This document shows, in pieces, positions 49,271 to 62,260 of a stretch of 64,000 bases of DNA (positions are counted from its first letter, which is position 1; each line of letters opens with the position of its first letter). The notes below the pieces were generated by a model. It saw only the letters and a list, made by a program, of their open reading frames with translations. It had not been told where the DNA came from and did not search any database. This DNA comes from Membranipora membranacea (lineage: Eukaryota > Bryozoa > Gymnolaemata > Cheilostomatida > Membraniporidae), in contig OU612074.1 of NCBI GenBank assembly GCA_914767715.1, forward strand, positions 2,061,501 to 2,125,500. Direction: 5' to 3'. The position numbers were made by a program, and so were the translations under genes.

Positions 49271-52200
49271 ATGCCAACTGTTGGAGTAAAGAAAGATCTA
49301 TTATGTAAATCTCTTGGGAAGAACTACAGTGAGTATGAGCAAATTATCAAATACACTTGCTGACTCTGCTTAAATTAAGTGACTGTGAGTGTGACACTGC
49401 TGAGAAGTTTAGTTAGTAGTTCAATTATATTGTTAGTTAGTGCCAGAACGATTAGTTACTAGATAAAACTAAGATAATTTGGAAATAACAAAGAGTAACG
49501 GGGGCCTGTTATTCCTTGATATCACTCAGTATCCTATGAATATCCTACCTGGGATGAGATTTGAATGCTTTTTTTCTCAGTTCTGTACCTCCTTTGTACA
49601 GCTGAACTACTAGGGAAGTTTCCTGGGTTGATGTTAGTGACCCCAGGAACAGCAAGCATACTCAAGCACTGGCCTGACCAGTTGTGTGTATGCCAGCGAT
49701 TTGACTTTTTCATTGGTGGTGGTCACATTTCTTCTTCTGAAGCCTAGTGTGTTGTTTGCCTTGGTAGCGATGTCGAATATGTGTTTGTTTTAGCGCAATT
49801 TGGAATCCATGGTTACTCCAAGATACCTAACTTCATCAGTCCCCAGTATTGTCATGTCATGCAGGCTGAGAGAATGTTGTTGTAGTTTAGTTTTCCTGGT
49901 GAATGATATGTGTTGCACTTGACAGGGTGGAATTCCATATCCCAGGTTTTCTCCCAACCCTCCAGGGTCTTGAAGCTAGCCTGGAGTTTATCACTGTTGG
50001 TTTCGGTGTTGTAGAGGATTGTATCATCAGCAAAGAGTCTTACTGTAGAATGCAGTTCTTTGGGGAGGTCATTGATGTAGAAGAGGAAGAGGGTAGGCCC
50101 TACCACGCTTCCCTGTGGCACTTCTGAGATTTTGTCCGGTTCAGCAGCTTTATATGGGTTGAGAATCTTCAGTTACTTTGTGACACCTTCTTTGGATATG
50201 ATGATGTTGTTCATGTCTGTATAACAATGGTTCAGCGGTTTTTTGTCTCCAGGATTAGAAAATACTGACACGAATTGATCATTCAGGATATCAGCTTTCT
50301 CTCGTGATGATGTGACCAGTTTGTTACCATCTCTCAGCGCTCCAATGTAAGAGACTGCATTAGAACACCTATGTTTGGTGTAGGTCCAAAATCTCTTAGA
50401 TCTCACATCTTTAGTCACATTATGTATATATATATATTATATATATTATTGACTTTATTACCACTTAACTGATCAGCAACCGAAGGCAAATAAGATCATG
50501 TTTTACATGCATGCTACTGTATGGAGTATACACTTGGTAAATATCGAATAGTATTTTAAGAATAAACTTCCTCCCAGCAGTGCAGTTCTGTGGGTAGGAC
50601 ATACAGGTTTTCGATGATTCGAGCCAGTGGTGGGATTTAATGTATCAATGAGCTCCTCAACATTATAACAACCAACTACATATTTTGAACTGAGTCTAAA
50701 AGAACATATGACATGTGAATCGTGTAAAATAACATAGCGTGAAACTTCTAATGAAAAAGTGGGGCTGTTGACTGTTAGGGATCGCCTCAATGACTAACAG
50801 TACATGTTTGGTGTAACACTCCCGTATTATTTGTTTCAGCTGATGAAGAATTTGACGCGCTATGCTTTGATTATGGGTTGGAACTGGATGAAGTGGTAGG
50901 CTTTAGATTGTTATGATTATCTTTTCTAGTCTACTGTGTTATTTGTGCCATTTTTTGTCACATGTAACAATCGGTGTTCAGTCCAAAAATTCCTAATCCC
51001 TGTTTTTTAAATTTTATATGAAGCTCACTAATCTGTCCAACCACTGATGTTAACATATTTGCCATTGTTCAGACATCAGATTATGAAGTTATCGCTAAGG
51101 AGCAGGGAGCAGAGAAGGCTAGGGGAGCTGATACTTCAGTACTTTATAAGATCGATGTGCCAGCCAATAGATATGATCTTCTGTGTGTGGAGGGACTGGC
51201 TAGAATGCTCAAAATCTTCCTCAGGCAGTAAGTCAACTTTAATTAAGGGTGTTAAGGTGACATTGGTGAAGATCTGAAAGAGAACTAACAGTGTATCAGC
51301 TCAACCTAGACCTTTCCTGCAATTTGAGTTGCTCCCCCTCCACTGGTCACTCTTCGGAATGACCAGTGGAGGGGGAGCAAGCTGGAATGCAGACTGGATC
51401 AGACTTGCTCTAGCTCAACCCACCTTATAAAAAGCCTATCTGAGCCAATAAGGCATGGTACTTGCAGGGAAACTTACTGATAAACTTGCGGATAAACTTG
51501 CGCGGGAAATCGTGTCACTACCATACATAGTATAAGTAGCCTGGTTTCACCAGAGACTATAGATATTATCTATAGTCTCTGGTTTCACTGTGAATTGTAA
51601 ATAACTGCTTGTTTGAATTGAATAAAAGAGCACATTATTCACATTGATATATGGCTAGCTAGAATAAGCCTTACTTCATTACTCTATATCAAGTCTTAAC
51701 TTATCTAATGAAAGTTTATATTATGTCACCCCCAAACTGTTCAAACTGAACTCTAGCTTGTATTAACTTTATTAAATTTTGGTCCAAATTGCCTGCAGTC
51801 AGAGTTTTCCCCTCTACCTGAAAGCTGCAGAGGGAGGGGCGTAACTCAATATACAGGCTCATTGGATTTAACTTGATCATTGATACAGTCCTACTCAATT
51901 AATTGACTCTTACTCAGATACTGAAATGATTTGAATGACTTGAAAAATCAAGCCCGAATTTACCTCACAATACCTTTTGCTGACACTAGTGTTAACTTTG
52001 ACTCCATACTCCATTTTGTAAAGATTCTTATTTATTTTTAGGATGCAGCCTCCTATTTATAAAGCTGTAGAACCAAAGGGTGGCAATACACGAGAGAAAC
52101 TTATCATCGATGCATCGGTGGGTTGTTCCACCAAAGTTCCTCATTTATTTAGATGAGCTAAACTAATATCCCTTATAAGTGTGCCTCTACTAGCAATTGT

Positions 52201-55200
52201 TTCCTCTCTTTTTATGTATATATATATACATATATTATGCATTTATGTATATATATGTACATGGTTACATATATATATTTATACATGGTTATATATATTA
52301 ATAAGCATTTATATCAGTTGGTGCATGAGTACTGAAAACATATCATAAACATATGTAAAACATATAAATTCTTTATATATATGTTTATAATTATTACAGA
52401 CTAAGAGCATTAGACCGCATGCCGTCGCTGCTGTGCTCAGAAATATAAAGTTTACACAGGAGAGATACACCAGCTTCATTGAACTACAGGATAAGCTTCA
52501 TCAGAATCTCTGCAGGTTTGAGATTATTAATAAGTTTTCAAGCTGAGCTTACAGCCCACAAATGGGCATCCTCAGTCTGAGCCCCAAGACTCTGGCCCGG
52601 ACGCCCCTACCCCGTCCCCTTCCCCTTCCCGTTGTTGGAGTGTAAGGTCTTGTCATGTTAGAATGCAGACAAACACATATCTCAGTAGAAGAGAGGCCTG
52701 TGATGTTTTACCTTCTCCCAAGTGTGTACAGTCAGTTTATTCCATTGTTTTGTTAAGTTCCGAGGGCAGGTTTTGAGACACCCTCAATCTGACCTAATAG
52801 TTTGTAGAATGGGACCGTCTGACACCTACATAACAATAATATCAAATATTTCATAGACAGTGAACTCCATATCTGGAATAGCATCAATTGGCTTTCTCTT
52901 GGCAAAAAAAGGGCTTGTAAAAAATAGCAAGGCCCTAGTAGCATTCTAGAAATGCCCAAATGATCCACGCTGTAGCATACTGACTCTTGTGATCTGACTG
53001 GGCATGTAGATCACTGATAAACTAGGCTATCATAACCACAAATATGATGTCGTAAGGCTGATATTGGATCATAAATGATTTTGATTTGCTCATGTCCAAT
53101 TACTCCGAGTTTAGTTCAGGGTTCTGATGGTAATATTGGTCAGGGAGAATGACACAGCCCCTGTATTAACTGATAAGCAAAAGAGGCTAAAAGTAACAGT
53201 AGAAGATAACTCTTTACTGTCAATTCCGATACAGATAAGATAAAGTTTCATGCTCCAGATTTTGTTTTCGCCGCAAGTTTTTCTGGCTCCGTGTAGGCCG
53301 CCACATAACTTGTCTTGAAAAGCTTAATTATGTCATTTAATATTTTACCTGTATAAACAATGATCAGCAAGGAACACATAAAAAATTGTGAAGTGATTCT
53401 ATTGACTAAAAGAATTCACCTGTATCACTCATCAAAAGAACAGAGTAGTTCTTGCTGACACAAGACTGTTATGTATATTGTATGTGGTGGGCATTGTCCT
53501 TCAAAGTTAATATGTTGCCCTGACCCAGGGGCGCTCAAAATACATAAATTATGCTTTGGTTATGAAATAATGTTTTCCTTTCTTTGTTTCAGACAAAGAA
53601 CACTAGTGGCTATTGGTACACACGACTTGGACACAATAACTGGACCATTCACTTATAAAGCAGAGCCTCCTAAGGATATAAAGTTCAAACCTCTCAATAA
53701 AGATAAAGAGTACACAGCTGTTGAGCTCATGGATCTATTTTCTGTGAGTTTTCTCTGCTTCTGATCTAATAATCCTCTTAGCAGAGAAATGCGCCATATT
53801 TGACCAGTTGATTAGTAAGAAGTTTTACTTTTGTGAGTATCTTATACTAACATGTAGCGAGTTGAATACCATACACGATTATTCGTTGATACAGATTTTG
53901 AAATGGCCAGTCAGAAAATAGAGATCAATCTCAGTATGAGGGTGTGAGTGCTCATATCTACAACACTCCACAATAAGGAAAAAAGGTGAACATAATAGAC
54001 AGTTTTCTGAGCTCTTATTTATGCCTCAATTAGGAGTTGTCCTCTGTCCGCTAATGTTAGGATAAAAATGATTTTTGATTCAGAGTCTGCACCATTGAAA
54101 ACCCTGTGAGACAGGGTTTCCAAATCATTGGAGGCTTGAATGTTGATAAATCTTAGTTTTAGAGACAAAACTCATGAAAGATTCTGCCAAATTGTCCGCA
54201 AAACAGGCGGAAAATGCTATAATTGACTATCGAAATACTAAAATTAATTCCCAAACTATGTCCATATGAGTTTCAATGTTGCAGATTCTGAATCAAACAT
54301 TTTTTTTATCCTTTTATAAGCGGTTTTCAAGATAACCCTCTTTTCAGCACGATTTTCCTATGCAGCGTGGGTTAAAAGTACCAAACTGGAGAGAGGACAA
54401 CTCCAGATTGAGGCCCAAATCAGATCTCAGAAAACTGTCTGTTATGTTCACCTTTTTTCCTCATTGTGGAGTGTTGTAGATATGAGCACTCACACCCTCA
54501 TACTGAATCTGAATTTGATTACAAATCTGCCACATATCTTCTCCATCAACATGTCACCATATTCCATAATAGCCAATAACTTGTCTTCGAGGCAGAAATC
54601 TTATTGCGTGTTGGACAGCCTGATTTTAGGAATGCTGTTATATATTAATTGACTTTGTCAATAATTTATGATCCATGTTGTTGGTTTTAGGTGCTCCATT
54701 TTGTTCACAAATCCAATTATTTCTTCCAAGAGCAAAGACACTCCCATGTCTCTACTTCTATTCATTGAAATTGAATATTGAATAAAGTTGTAAAATAAAT
54801 ACCCTGTATAATTCTCTGATTTCAGACAGATAACCAACTAAAGCATTATCTGCACATAATTAACAGCAGTTCAGTGTATCCTGTAATATATGACTCTAAA
54901 GGTGTTGTTCTCTCGATGCCACCCATTATTAACGGTAAGCAATATTTGTCTGTCTGTCTAGGTCTTAGTGTGATCAAGGAGTTACAGACTGTGTCTCTAG
55001 CTCTGATGTGTCTCTAGCTCTTTGGTGTGATGAAGGTCAATATCAGAGAATTCATTTGCTGATCCCATCACCACCACCCTATCACTTTACTGTATCATCT
55101 GATCAGTTTACCAGTCTCCTCGAAGATAAATACAAATCAGGATATTTAGATGGTGTGGCTCATCAGCTGTAATATGATGAGATTCTGACTGACTTAAATC

Positions 55201-56631
55201 TGATTGAAATGGTGTCTTAAATTGATAGCTGCAGTTGAGTTTTGCTGAACAGTAATTATTGTGTTTTGTGAAACAAATTTTGTGCTAGATTTGGGAGTTG
55301 TCCCCATTAATCAGGGAGAAGACAATTTTCAATTTTATATTTCTCCCTTTAACATGGTCATGTCTGTCATCTCCTGAAAGGGTTATAATAGATTCAGAGG
55401 ATTATTCATAGTTACAGCCAAGGGGCCAAGGCCTACCACTTTTTCAGCTAGTAAATTTCGAAAACCCATAAAATTTCATAGTTAATTATGAATATGCGTT
55501 TACGCTAACTATCTTCATCTGTAGGGGACCATTATGTTTTTTATCGGATGATGATGATGGGATGGGCTGGCTGTATGCCCCAGATAGCCAGCCAAGGCTG
55601 GGTTGGGATTATTCGGTGGTTGTTGTTGGTTAATTTTTGCCATTATAAGGTTCAGAGGTCGTCTTTACATGTAAAACTGAAACTTGTGACAAAAGATACG
55701 ACCAGGTGCATTCGTTTTTGCAGAATCTTAAATTACTTTGCTGCCAAATATGTTCACACCAACGCAAAATAATAGCACATGTTCTGTCTCTCCTTATACC
55801 ACTGCTGACCCAACAGAGCCACCGGTCCAAAGCTTAAATATAGAGTTGTGGCATCAAAACATCTAGCCAGTAGCTTTGCATGGAGTTATATGAGCTCTCG
55901 AAAAGTGGTGAGTATCTTCTTCCCCAGCCATCCGCCATTAGTGATGTCAAAAGTTGACCCTGACCAATCAAGTGCCTTTAAAATCTAGCTGAGATCCAAC
56001 ACTGATAAAAGTGTTGGATCTCAGCTAGACTTTTTCCATCACTAATGGCGGATGGCTGGGTAAGAAGATACCTACTTTTAAAGAGCTCATATAACTCATT
56101 GCAAAGCTACTTAGGCTAGATGTTTTGATGCCACAACTCCATATTTAAAATTTTGACTGGTGGCTCTGCTGGGCAAAGCTCAGCTGTGGCAGCAGCGGTA
56201 TAACATCGGAATTTGTGCATTTAAAGATAAATAAATTGGTAGGTTTGAGAAGTGTACTCGTATCGCATGTTTTTTTTTGCTGGTCAATTTCTCTCTAATG
56301 AATATAGGTAAAGCCCATACATAGAGAATCCAACCGTCCCACTTCTAACACAAAACTGCGCCTCTGTCTCTATTCTGGAAAAATTTTCTCTCCAGGAGGC
56401 AAAGAGCTCGTTTAGATCTGGAAGGTCGTGACGACTACACATAATGACCTTGTGGAGCATGACAGAGCAATCTGGGGTTTCGATGACCAGGTCACCATTC
56501 CGGATACTGTGTAATAGTAGCTCCCTTACTATCACATATGTTAAGTCACCAGTAACAGGCGACCTCACAAAATATACCCTGTATCTATGTCCGCAGGGTG
56601 TGAGTATTATCTCCACCGGGTGTCAATGAGC

Positions 56632-56662
<31 letters not shown>

Positions 56663-59600
56663 TATTTTATTCATATTTAGGTAGGAGGTAGCTCAGTTGG
56701 TTAGAGCGCCTGCCCTCTAATGCGCAAGCGTTGGAGGTCCTGGGTTCGAATCCCACTGCGGTCTACTGACTACTGGGCTCATATGACGCCCCAGGTGTGC
56801 TCTGACCTACCTTCAAACTGAGAGCAACTTGGCGCCGAATATGGCGGCCGCGCCCTTAAGGAACTGATATTTCTCAGTCCTCGGACGGAGACAACACTTG
56901 CAATTTTAACCCAAATTCTTTACCCACATTATTATATATTGTCATATCACACAGGCGATCACTCGAAGATAACTCTGGATACTAGAAATGTGTTCGTAGA
57001 GATGACTGCTACAGATCTTACTAAGGCTAAGATAGCCTTAGATATATTAGTCTGCATGTTTAGTGAATACTGTGAGGAACCTTTCACGTGAGTTAAATAG
57101 TTCAATCTGAAACAATTTCTATTAGAATTTATAGTTGGGTATCGCTGTACAGTAATGATTGTGTTTTGTGAAACAAATTTTGTGCCTGATTCGGGAGTTG
57201 TCTCCTTTAGATCAGAGAGAAAACAATATTCAAATTTATATTTATTCCCCAAATGGGTCAAAATCCTCACTCTCATTGCCTCTTTTTATTCAGCAAATTC
57301 ACTCAGAATTGTTCACTGAGGAGATATTAGCCATCAAGCAGTGAGATATCTAGGAACATGACTCTTTGCAGGTCTCGCTCACAAAACAAAGACGGATCAC
57401 ATGTCGATATTGGCAGTTTTCAATTGAAAGACCAATACAGTCACCACCCCCCCCCCCAAACCTGATTGTTATGATGATATTTATTTTATATTGTATTTTG
57501 GCTTATTCACCAAAACAAGTAAAGTGTAACAGTTTTATTTTGACAATTTGTATGAATAGTCCTCAATGTTGCAGAGTTGTGATAATTATCATTTCTGCCT
57601 TACTTGTTTATATTCATTGCATTGCTGAAGTATCTGTTGAGATTGCATATTTTTTGTCACAAAGCGTTGAGAAGTGTGATGTCATATCCCATGATGGGGT
57701 GTATACAGAGTATCCAGTTCTCCCCTATAGAGATGAGAAAGTCTACGCTCCTGCTCTAAACAACAAAATAGGCACAAAGTAAGCTGAACTCTTAAGTGAG
57801 ATAACTAGAATAGAAAATGTTAATTTATCTTATAATGTTGTTACAGAGCAGTATGTGGCTAAACTACATTTTATACTAAAATCCAAAGTGTAAACGCTTC
57901 ACCCCCCCTCCTCCACCGAGGTCTTCTCAGAGTCATGGTACATCCTTATTACTCTCATATGAGGCCAGAAGGAGTTATATTAGAGATCTTGTTACATGTA
58001 TAGGGACAGGAGTTTGGCCTCTCAGATCCAAAATACTGCTCGGTAACAACATTATAAGATAAATTAACATTTCTAATCTAGCTTTTGTTTCTATCAATAC
58101 ATGATATTATATATATATATATATAATATACATTTATATGTAATGATAATGCTGCATTCAGACATAAATATACTAGCTTCTACCATCTCTGATCTTTCTC
58201 TCTTGTTTATGACAGTCAGCCTATTGCTACTATAGCCGAGTCCATATCTAAGATGTGCCTGAAAGCTAAGATCGATCCGGAAGATAATGAGTTTATTATT
58301 ACAACGATCCCTCCCACCAGACCAGATGTTATGCATATGGCCGATATTGTAGAGGACGTTGCAATAGCCTATGGATATGATAATATAGTCAAAACTCAGC
58401 CTAAAACTAATACTACTGGTGAACAGGTAATTGAGATTTCTATGTTTGTGAAATACAGTGTGACCAGGGAGGTCAAACTCCTTGGTGTGACACACAAAGG
58501 TTTAATTGTTAGGTGATGTTTGAAATGGTGGCTCCCAGACATTGCTGGATTGTCAGGTCTTAGTTTAGTGGTTGCTGCCGTTAAATAGCGGGGGCGACTT
58601 GACAAATGTTGCTTCCAATTTTGATCTTGCCTAAATTAAGTGCCCAAATGATGTCAAGACAAGGGGCTTAAATATGGGTGACGTTACGGTATTGGATTGC
58701 GTAGTAGCAATGCTGCTATCTTTGATAAGCAGTCAACAGTCCAGTCTCTGCAATCTTATGCAATATTCAAATTTGAAATTGAAAATTTGATTGAAATAAA
58801 GTCCGGTTATCAAAAAATTCCTTGAATGTGGACTGCAAGTCAATGATAACACAAAAGCCACTACAAGCTTCAATGTCGTAACATCACCAACAGTTGAATG
58901 CCTCAGTGCCTCAATGCTAGTGCTCCATATATTGTCCTGTCTAGGCCTATGGTGGCATCCCAGTATTAAACACTGCGCAACCGTGATGGGATGTGCTTGT
59001 TAATGTAATGTAACTGCTGCCAACCCGGGCAGAATATGTGCATAAACTAATCCCGACTCAATCATTTGAAGCGTATACATTTTTGGCTACACCGCTGAAA
59101 TCTTTCACTTCTCGACTTTTATTCTGGATATGAAAGAATTCTGCACAAACGCTGACACCCCCACAAAATTATCTCAAATTCAATTCTATAAATAATAATC
59201 GGAAAAAGTTTTAAGTACGGTTTCGGACAAAAATCTAACAAACATATCTTAGGGCATCAGTCTCAGGGCCCCTGTCTATGGGCCTCAGTGTATCAAAGGG
59301 CCTCAGTCTAAGGGCCTGTGTCATAGGGCCTCAGTCTAAGGTTCTCAGTCATAGGACCTCAGTCTTCACATCTTACACAGATTAGCACAAAGTCATACTA
59401 AAAAACATGCTAAAATTGCTGGGTGACCAAGGACAATTAGAGAAATCCTACTTCATATATACAGGTGTTGTCGTCCAACCTCCCCACATGTTGAGCATCT
59501 GAACAATTTATAACGCTTGTTTTTCTTTTTGTAGTTTTATTTGAATAAGGTGACAGATTTGATGAGGAAAGAGATAGCACAGGCAGGCTTCACAGAGTGT

Positions 59601-62260
59601 CTATCATTCATACTGGTGAGTGGTCATAGCCCTATATAACCAGTACTAGTCTCCTGTGTTTGCCCCTAGACTAATACTAGGTCAAGCTGCAGCGGCTTGA
59701 CCAGTGGAGGGGAGCAACTAGTGTGCAGACAAACTGGATCAAACTTGTTCTATGTTTGCCCAGACATTTTCCTATAAAATACGTGACTAGGATTAATTTC
59801 ACTTAGAGGAGTTTGAACAATTACCAGAAGTTGCTCCCCCTGATTCTGCCTGCCCTTTTTGATTGTCAGTTGTGATAACTGTTATTATCAAACCTTGGTA
59901 CAAATACTTGGGTGACAGGTGGTCACTCTGCAGCTGTACTCCAGATTTATACCCAAATAGCAATAAATAGTTTTGCTTACGATCTACAAGGGCTCGATGT
60001 ATTAGAATGTTCACCACTGTTTACATTTAGAGTATATGTGAGTAATCAGCAGAATATTGTTAGATGTTGGTAATGTGCTTTTGAGTCTTCATGTTACAAT
60101 AAGTGACCCGTGGCACTGGATATATGTCTGTAGCGTCATGTACAAACTAGGATGACGATGATTACGAAGGCGTTCAAAGTTAGTTTTATGATGACATTCT
60201 GTTTTTTGACTTGCAGTGTTCTACAGATGATGTTAGTGTAAAGTTACGGAAGAAGATAGCTGACGTGCCCGCTATACATGTTACTAAACCTAAGGCTACG
60301 GAATTCCAGGTCAGGAGCACGGGTTCAATATACATTCTGAAAAAGATTCTGTCTTTCACCTTTTTGAGACTCTAGCATGTCTTGACTAAAAACAGTGTTA
60401 ATCAATAAACCAAATATTTAAGTTGCAATGTGGAAAAATCAGAAAAAACAGGGCCTTTATTCCGATGATTTAGTTTGTGTGATATCAGATCCGATATTAC
60501 CAAGTGGTAGTAAAAATGGATCACGGGTGTGCTCTGGGTGAAAGCAGTGGTAAAAGTTTTTCAAATTGTATAAGGTTGTTGTCACGGTACAATATGAAAA
60601 AGTTGATGTCATTGGTATCTATTTTTGTAGACGTTGTATGTTATTGAGTTGATTATTTGTAGGTGGCTAGAACGAGTTTACTGCCGGGAATTCTGAAAAC
60701 TCTTTCCTCAAACAGAAACATGCCCCTTCCTCTGAAGCTGTTTGAGATATCCGATGTCGTAGTCAAGGATGCAAAGTCAGGTAAAGCTTGCTAGGACAAA
60801 CGCTTAATATAGAACTCTCTTTGTATTATACTCCTAGGGACGTACAAGCTGTTGTGTTGACACCCAAAAGTAGGTTAAACACATCAGCAGTATGCAGACA
60901 GTAGTTTTCACACTTAGTGATTGATACTGATCATTACATGCTGCCATTAGAACAAGGCAGGGAATCGATGCAAACGTTTGTTTTCATAGATGATTGAAGA
61001 ACCAAGCTCTTATAAAACACTCCACAACCCTAAGTGGTCACAACCCTATATGGTGAACAGCCTCCGTAATCACTCGTGATCACTTGCGCTCAAAGTTATT
61101 CATTATAGCACAACACATAATCATTGAAATCATTACCTACCCTAGAGGAGTGAAGTATTCATAAGAGATGACAATTTCGCGCATACTTGAAATGGTCATC
61201 AAAATTTAGTGCTAGTAAACCTAAGTTACCCCATTATCTAGCTAAGATAAACTGTAGCTAACAATGATATCAGGTAGATTTGCTCACTCTGATCATCTCT
61301 CATTCAGATGTAGGAGCTCGTAACGAGAGGAGATTCTGTGCTGTTAACTACAACAAGTCACCAGGATTTGAGATTATACACGGCCTGCTGGATAGATTCA
61401 TGCAGCTTCTCGAGATTCCTTATGGAAAAACTGACAAAGGATATTACATCAGAGCTGGGCAAGGTGTGTATCGTCTATACTTTTGTGTGGCCGACTTCAA
61501 CATCGGCAAGTTAATAAGATTTAGGTGATGGTTTCTGTCCTCCAACTACCTCTTTACCTCCAAGTAGACTAGGATTGGGCTGTCATTGCCATCGATATTA
61601 ATATATTTATCAAGCATTCTCAGCCTTAGTTCTGTAGTTCCCAAGAAAATAACATTAGTTACTCGGTTTTTATCTGTGCGCAGCTTCTTAGAACTTCCCT
61701 TGAGGAGGGAAAGTTTGCCATTTTGTGCATGCTCGAAATAGCTCGCCCTAGTAAGCCTAGCTAATAATAGCTCGCCCTAGCAAGCCTAGCTAATCATAGC
61801 TCGCCCTAGCAAGCCTAGCTAATAATAGCTCGCCCTAGCAAGCCTAGCTAATAATAGCTCGCCCTAGCAAGCCTAGCTAATATTTACCCAACCTCCCTAA
61901 GAGGTTCAATAGATCTTATTTCAAATAAGCTCCCACCCCAGTCAGGTAAGATTTAGTGCTAGCTTTCCTTACCTGACTTGCTTAACTTAACTCTACGTAA
62001 CATTTACTCCTTAAAGGTGAGGCTGGTGAATCATAATCTAATTTAATTCAATTAACCAACAATTTTCTCTGCCTCGTGATATTGTAGATGAGACATATTT
62101 CCCGGGTAGATGTGCTGATATCGTAGTAAGAGGAGCAGTCGTCGGTAAACTCGGAGTTATCCATCCTGAAGTGCTGTCAAACTTTGACCTTTCTTTGCCT
62201 GCCGCTGCTCTTGAGCTGAATCTGCAGTCTGTGATAACTCCTGAGAATATTAGCCTTTGA
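49271..62260 (+). CDS. FARSB: FARSB, cytosolic phenylalanyl-tRNA synthetase beta subunit (15 exons, 599 aa)
   Basis: Exons: 49271-49328, 50840-50895, 51073-51227, 52042-52117, 52400-52515, 53593-53743, 54826-54934, 56955-57087, 57665-57778, 58216-58426, 59535-59615, 60217-60309, 60663-60780, 61308-61463 and 62088-62260 (stop TGA). Every junction is GT/AG and every phase fits (1800 bp). Landmarks: [11 protein letters not shown] start; [14 protein letters not shown] at about 65; [18 protein letters not shown] at about 160; [10 protein letters not shown] at about 230; then the B5 domain with [19 protein letters not shown] and AYGYDNI at about 345-385; [11 protein letters not shown] at about 475; [15 protein letters not shown] at about 510; [10 protein letters not shown] and [10 protein letters not shown] near the end. 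Animal FARSB is about 590 aa. Known role: pairs with FARSA as a 2+2 heterotetramer in the cytosol to charge tRNA-Phe; the beta chain holds the B3/B4 editing region and tRNA contacts. This is the only intact copy in the window. Confidence 0.97.
49565..50421 (-). mobile_element. Degenerate LINE reverse transcriptase fragment in FARSB intron 1
   Basis: Minus-strand frames 50173-50418 (ending ...[12 protein letters not shown]) and 49852-50121 ([20 protein letters not shown], then LFADDTILY) belong to one jockey/CR1-type reverse transcriptase. Downstream, beyond a frame change, come [13 protein letters not shown] and [13 protein letters not shown]. The region between GVTK and PQGS, which should hold the fingers and the AFD motif, is deleted. 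There are stops and frameshifts, so it is dead. It is not closely related to the element at 24949-26702. Arm A has no counterpart because its exon 1-3 region is lost. Confidence 0.85.
51329..51380. repeat. Perfect 21-bp hairpin of the GCTCCC repeat family
   Basis: TTGCTCCCCCTCCACTGGTC plus A (51329-51349) is exactly mirrored at 51360-51380. The hairpin and the following GATCAGACTTGCTCTA phrase also occur, varied, at both ends of the foldback element 36675-38947 and near 59690-59755 and 9575-9640. Confidence 0.85.
51550..51582. repeat. 16-bp near-palindrome flanked by a direct repeat
   Basis: CCAGAGACTATAGATA-T-TATCTATAGTCTCTGG. The phrase CTGGTTTCAC occurs at 51541-51550 and again at 51580-51589. 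It lies in intron 3 of FARSB. Confidence 0.9.
52745..53130. repeat. Dispersed repeats in FARSB intron 5, arm B
   Basis: Two adjoining repeat segments. 52745-52970 is related to 16935-17045. 52978-53130 is related to the copy in NIP7 intron 4 (30570-30745). Both are conserved in arm A (20495-20880). Confidence 0.7.
55806..56183. mobile_element. Foldback MITE in FARSB intron 7 (arm B only)
   Basis: Almost the whole element is one inverted repeat with arms of roughly 180 bp. The left end CCCAACAGAGCCACCGGTCC is mirrored by GGTGGCTCTGCTGGG at the right. Inside, GTTGTGGCATCAAAACATCT and CCAGCCATCCGCCATTAGTG are mirrored, and the centre is AGTCTAGCTGAGATCCAACA-type sequence folding on itself near 55985-56030. 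Arm A lacks it. Confidence 0.9.
56681..56900 (+). mobile_element. tRNA-derived SINE with intact A and B boxes
   Basis: The head contains an A box (TAGCTCAGTTGGTTAGAGCG) and a B box (GGGTTCGAATCCC) at tRNA-like spacing. The body then reads GACTACTGGGCTC, GCCCCAGGTGTGCTC, AACTGAGAGCAACTTGGCGC and GGCGGCCGCGCCC. Other copies: 17285-17419 (headless, orthologous), 36640-36674 plus 38948-39060 (split) and 40981-41185. An (AT)n run precedes it. This is the best-preserved copy in the window. Confidence 0.9.
58615..58950. mobile_element. Foldback MITE copy in FARSB intron 10
   Basis: Mirrored ends: AATTAAGTGCCCAAATGATG and GTGACGTTACGGTATTG on one side, and AAGTCAATGATAACAC, GTCGTAACATCACCAAC and TGCCTCAGTGCCTCAATGCT on the other. 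It is orthologous to 14868-15335 and related to 29211-29660. Confidence 0.7.
58981..58990 (+). other. Empty insertion site of the arm A LINE
   Basis: CCGTGATGGG occurs once here. Its reverse complement, CCCATCACGG, occurs twice in arm A as the direct repeat flanking the LINE (9803-9812, 14809-14818), and the bases on both sides match the arm A flanks. Confidence 0.92.
59249..59366 (+). repeat. Minisatellite of 18-20 bp (AGGGCCTCAGTCTA units)
   Basis: About six imperfect units lie in intron 10 upstream of exon 11. They fall inside the roughly 540-bp stretch that arm A has lost together with exon 11. Confidence 0.85.
61737..61882. repeat. 29-bp minisatellite, five units
   Basis: Five units of TAGCTCGCCCTAGCAAGCCT plus AGCTAATAA in FARSB intron 14. 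The mirrored locus in arm A has three. Confidence 0.9.

Noticed and set aside
50503-50790. 95-codon minus-strand frame in FARSB intron 1
   Set aside because: Ends near the LINE fragment but shows no reverse transcriptase or other motif.
56681-56765. Possible functional tRNA gene
   Set aside because: The head looks tRNA-like but is joined to a body repeated at several other sites, which marks a SINE.
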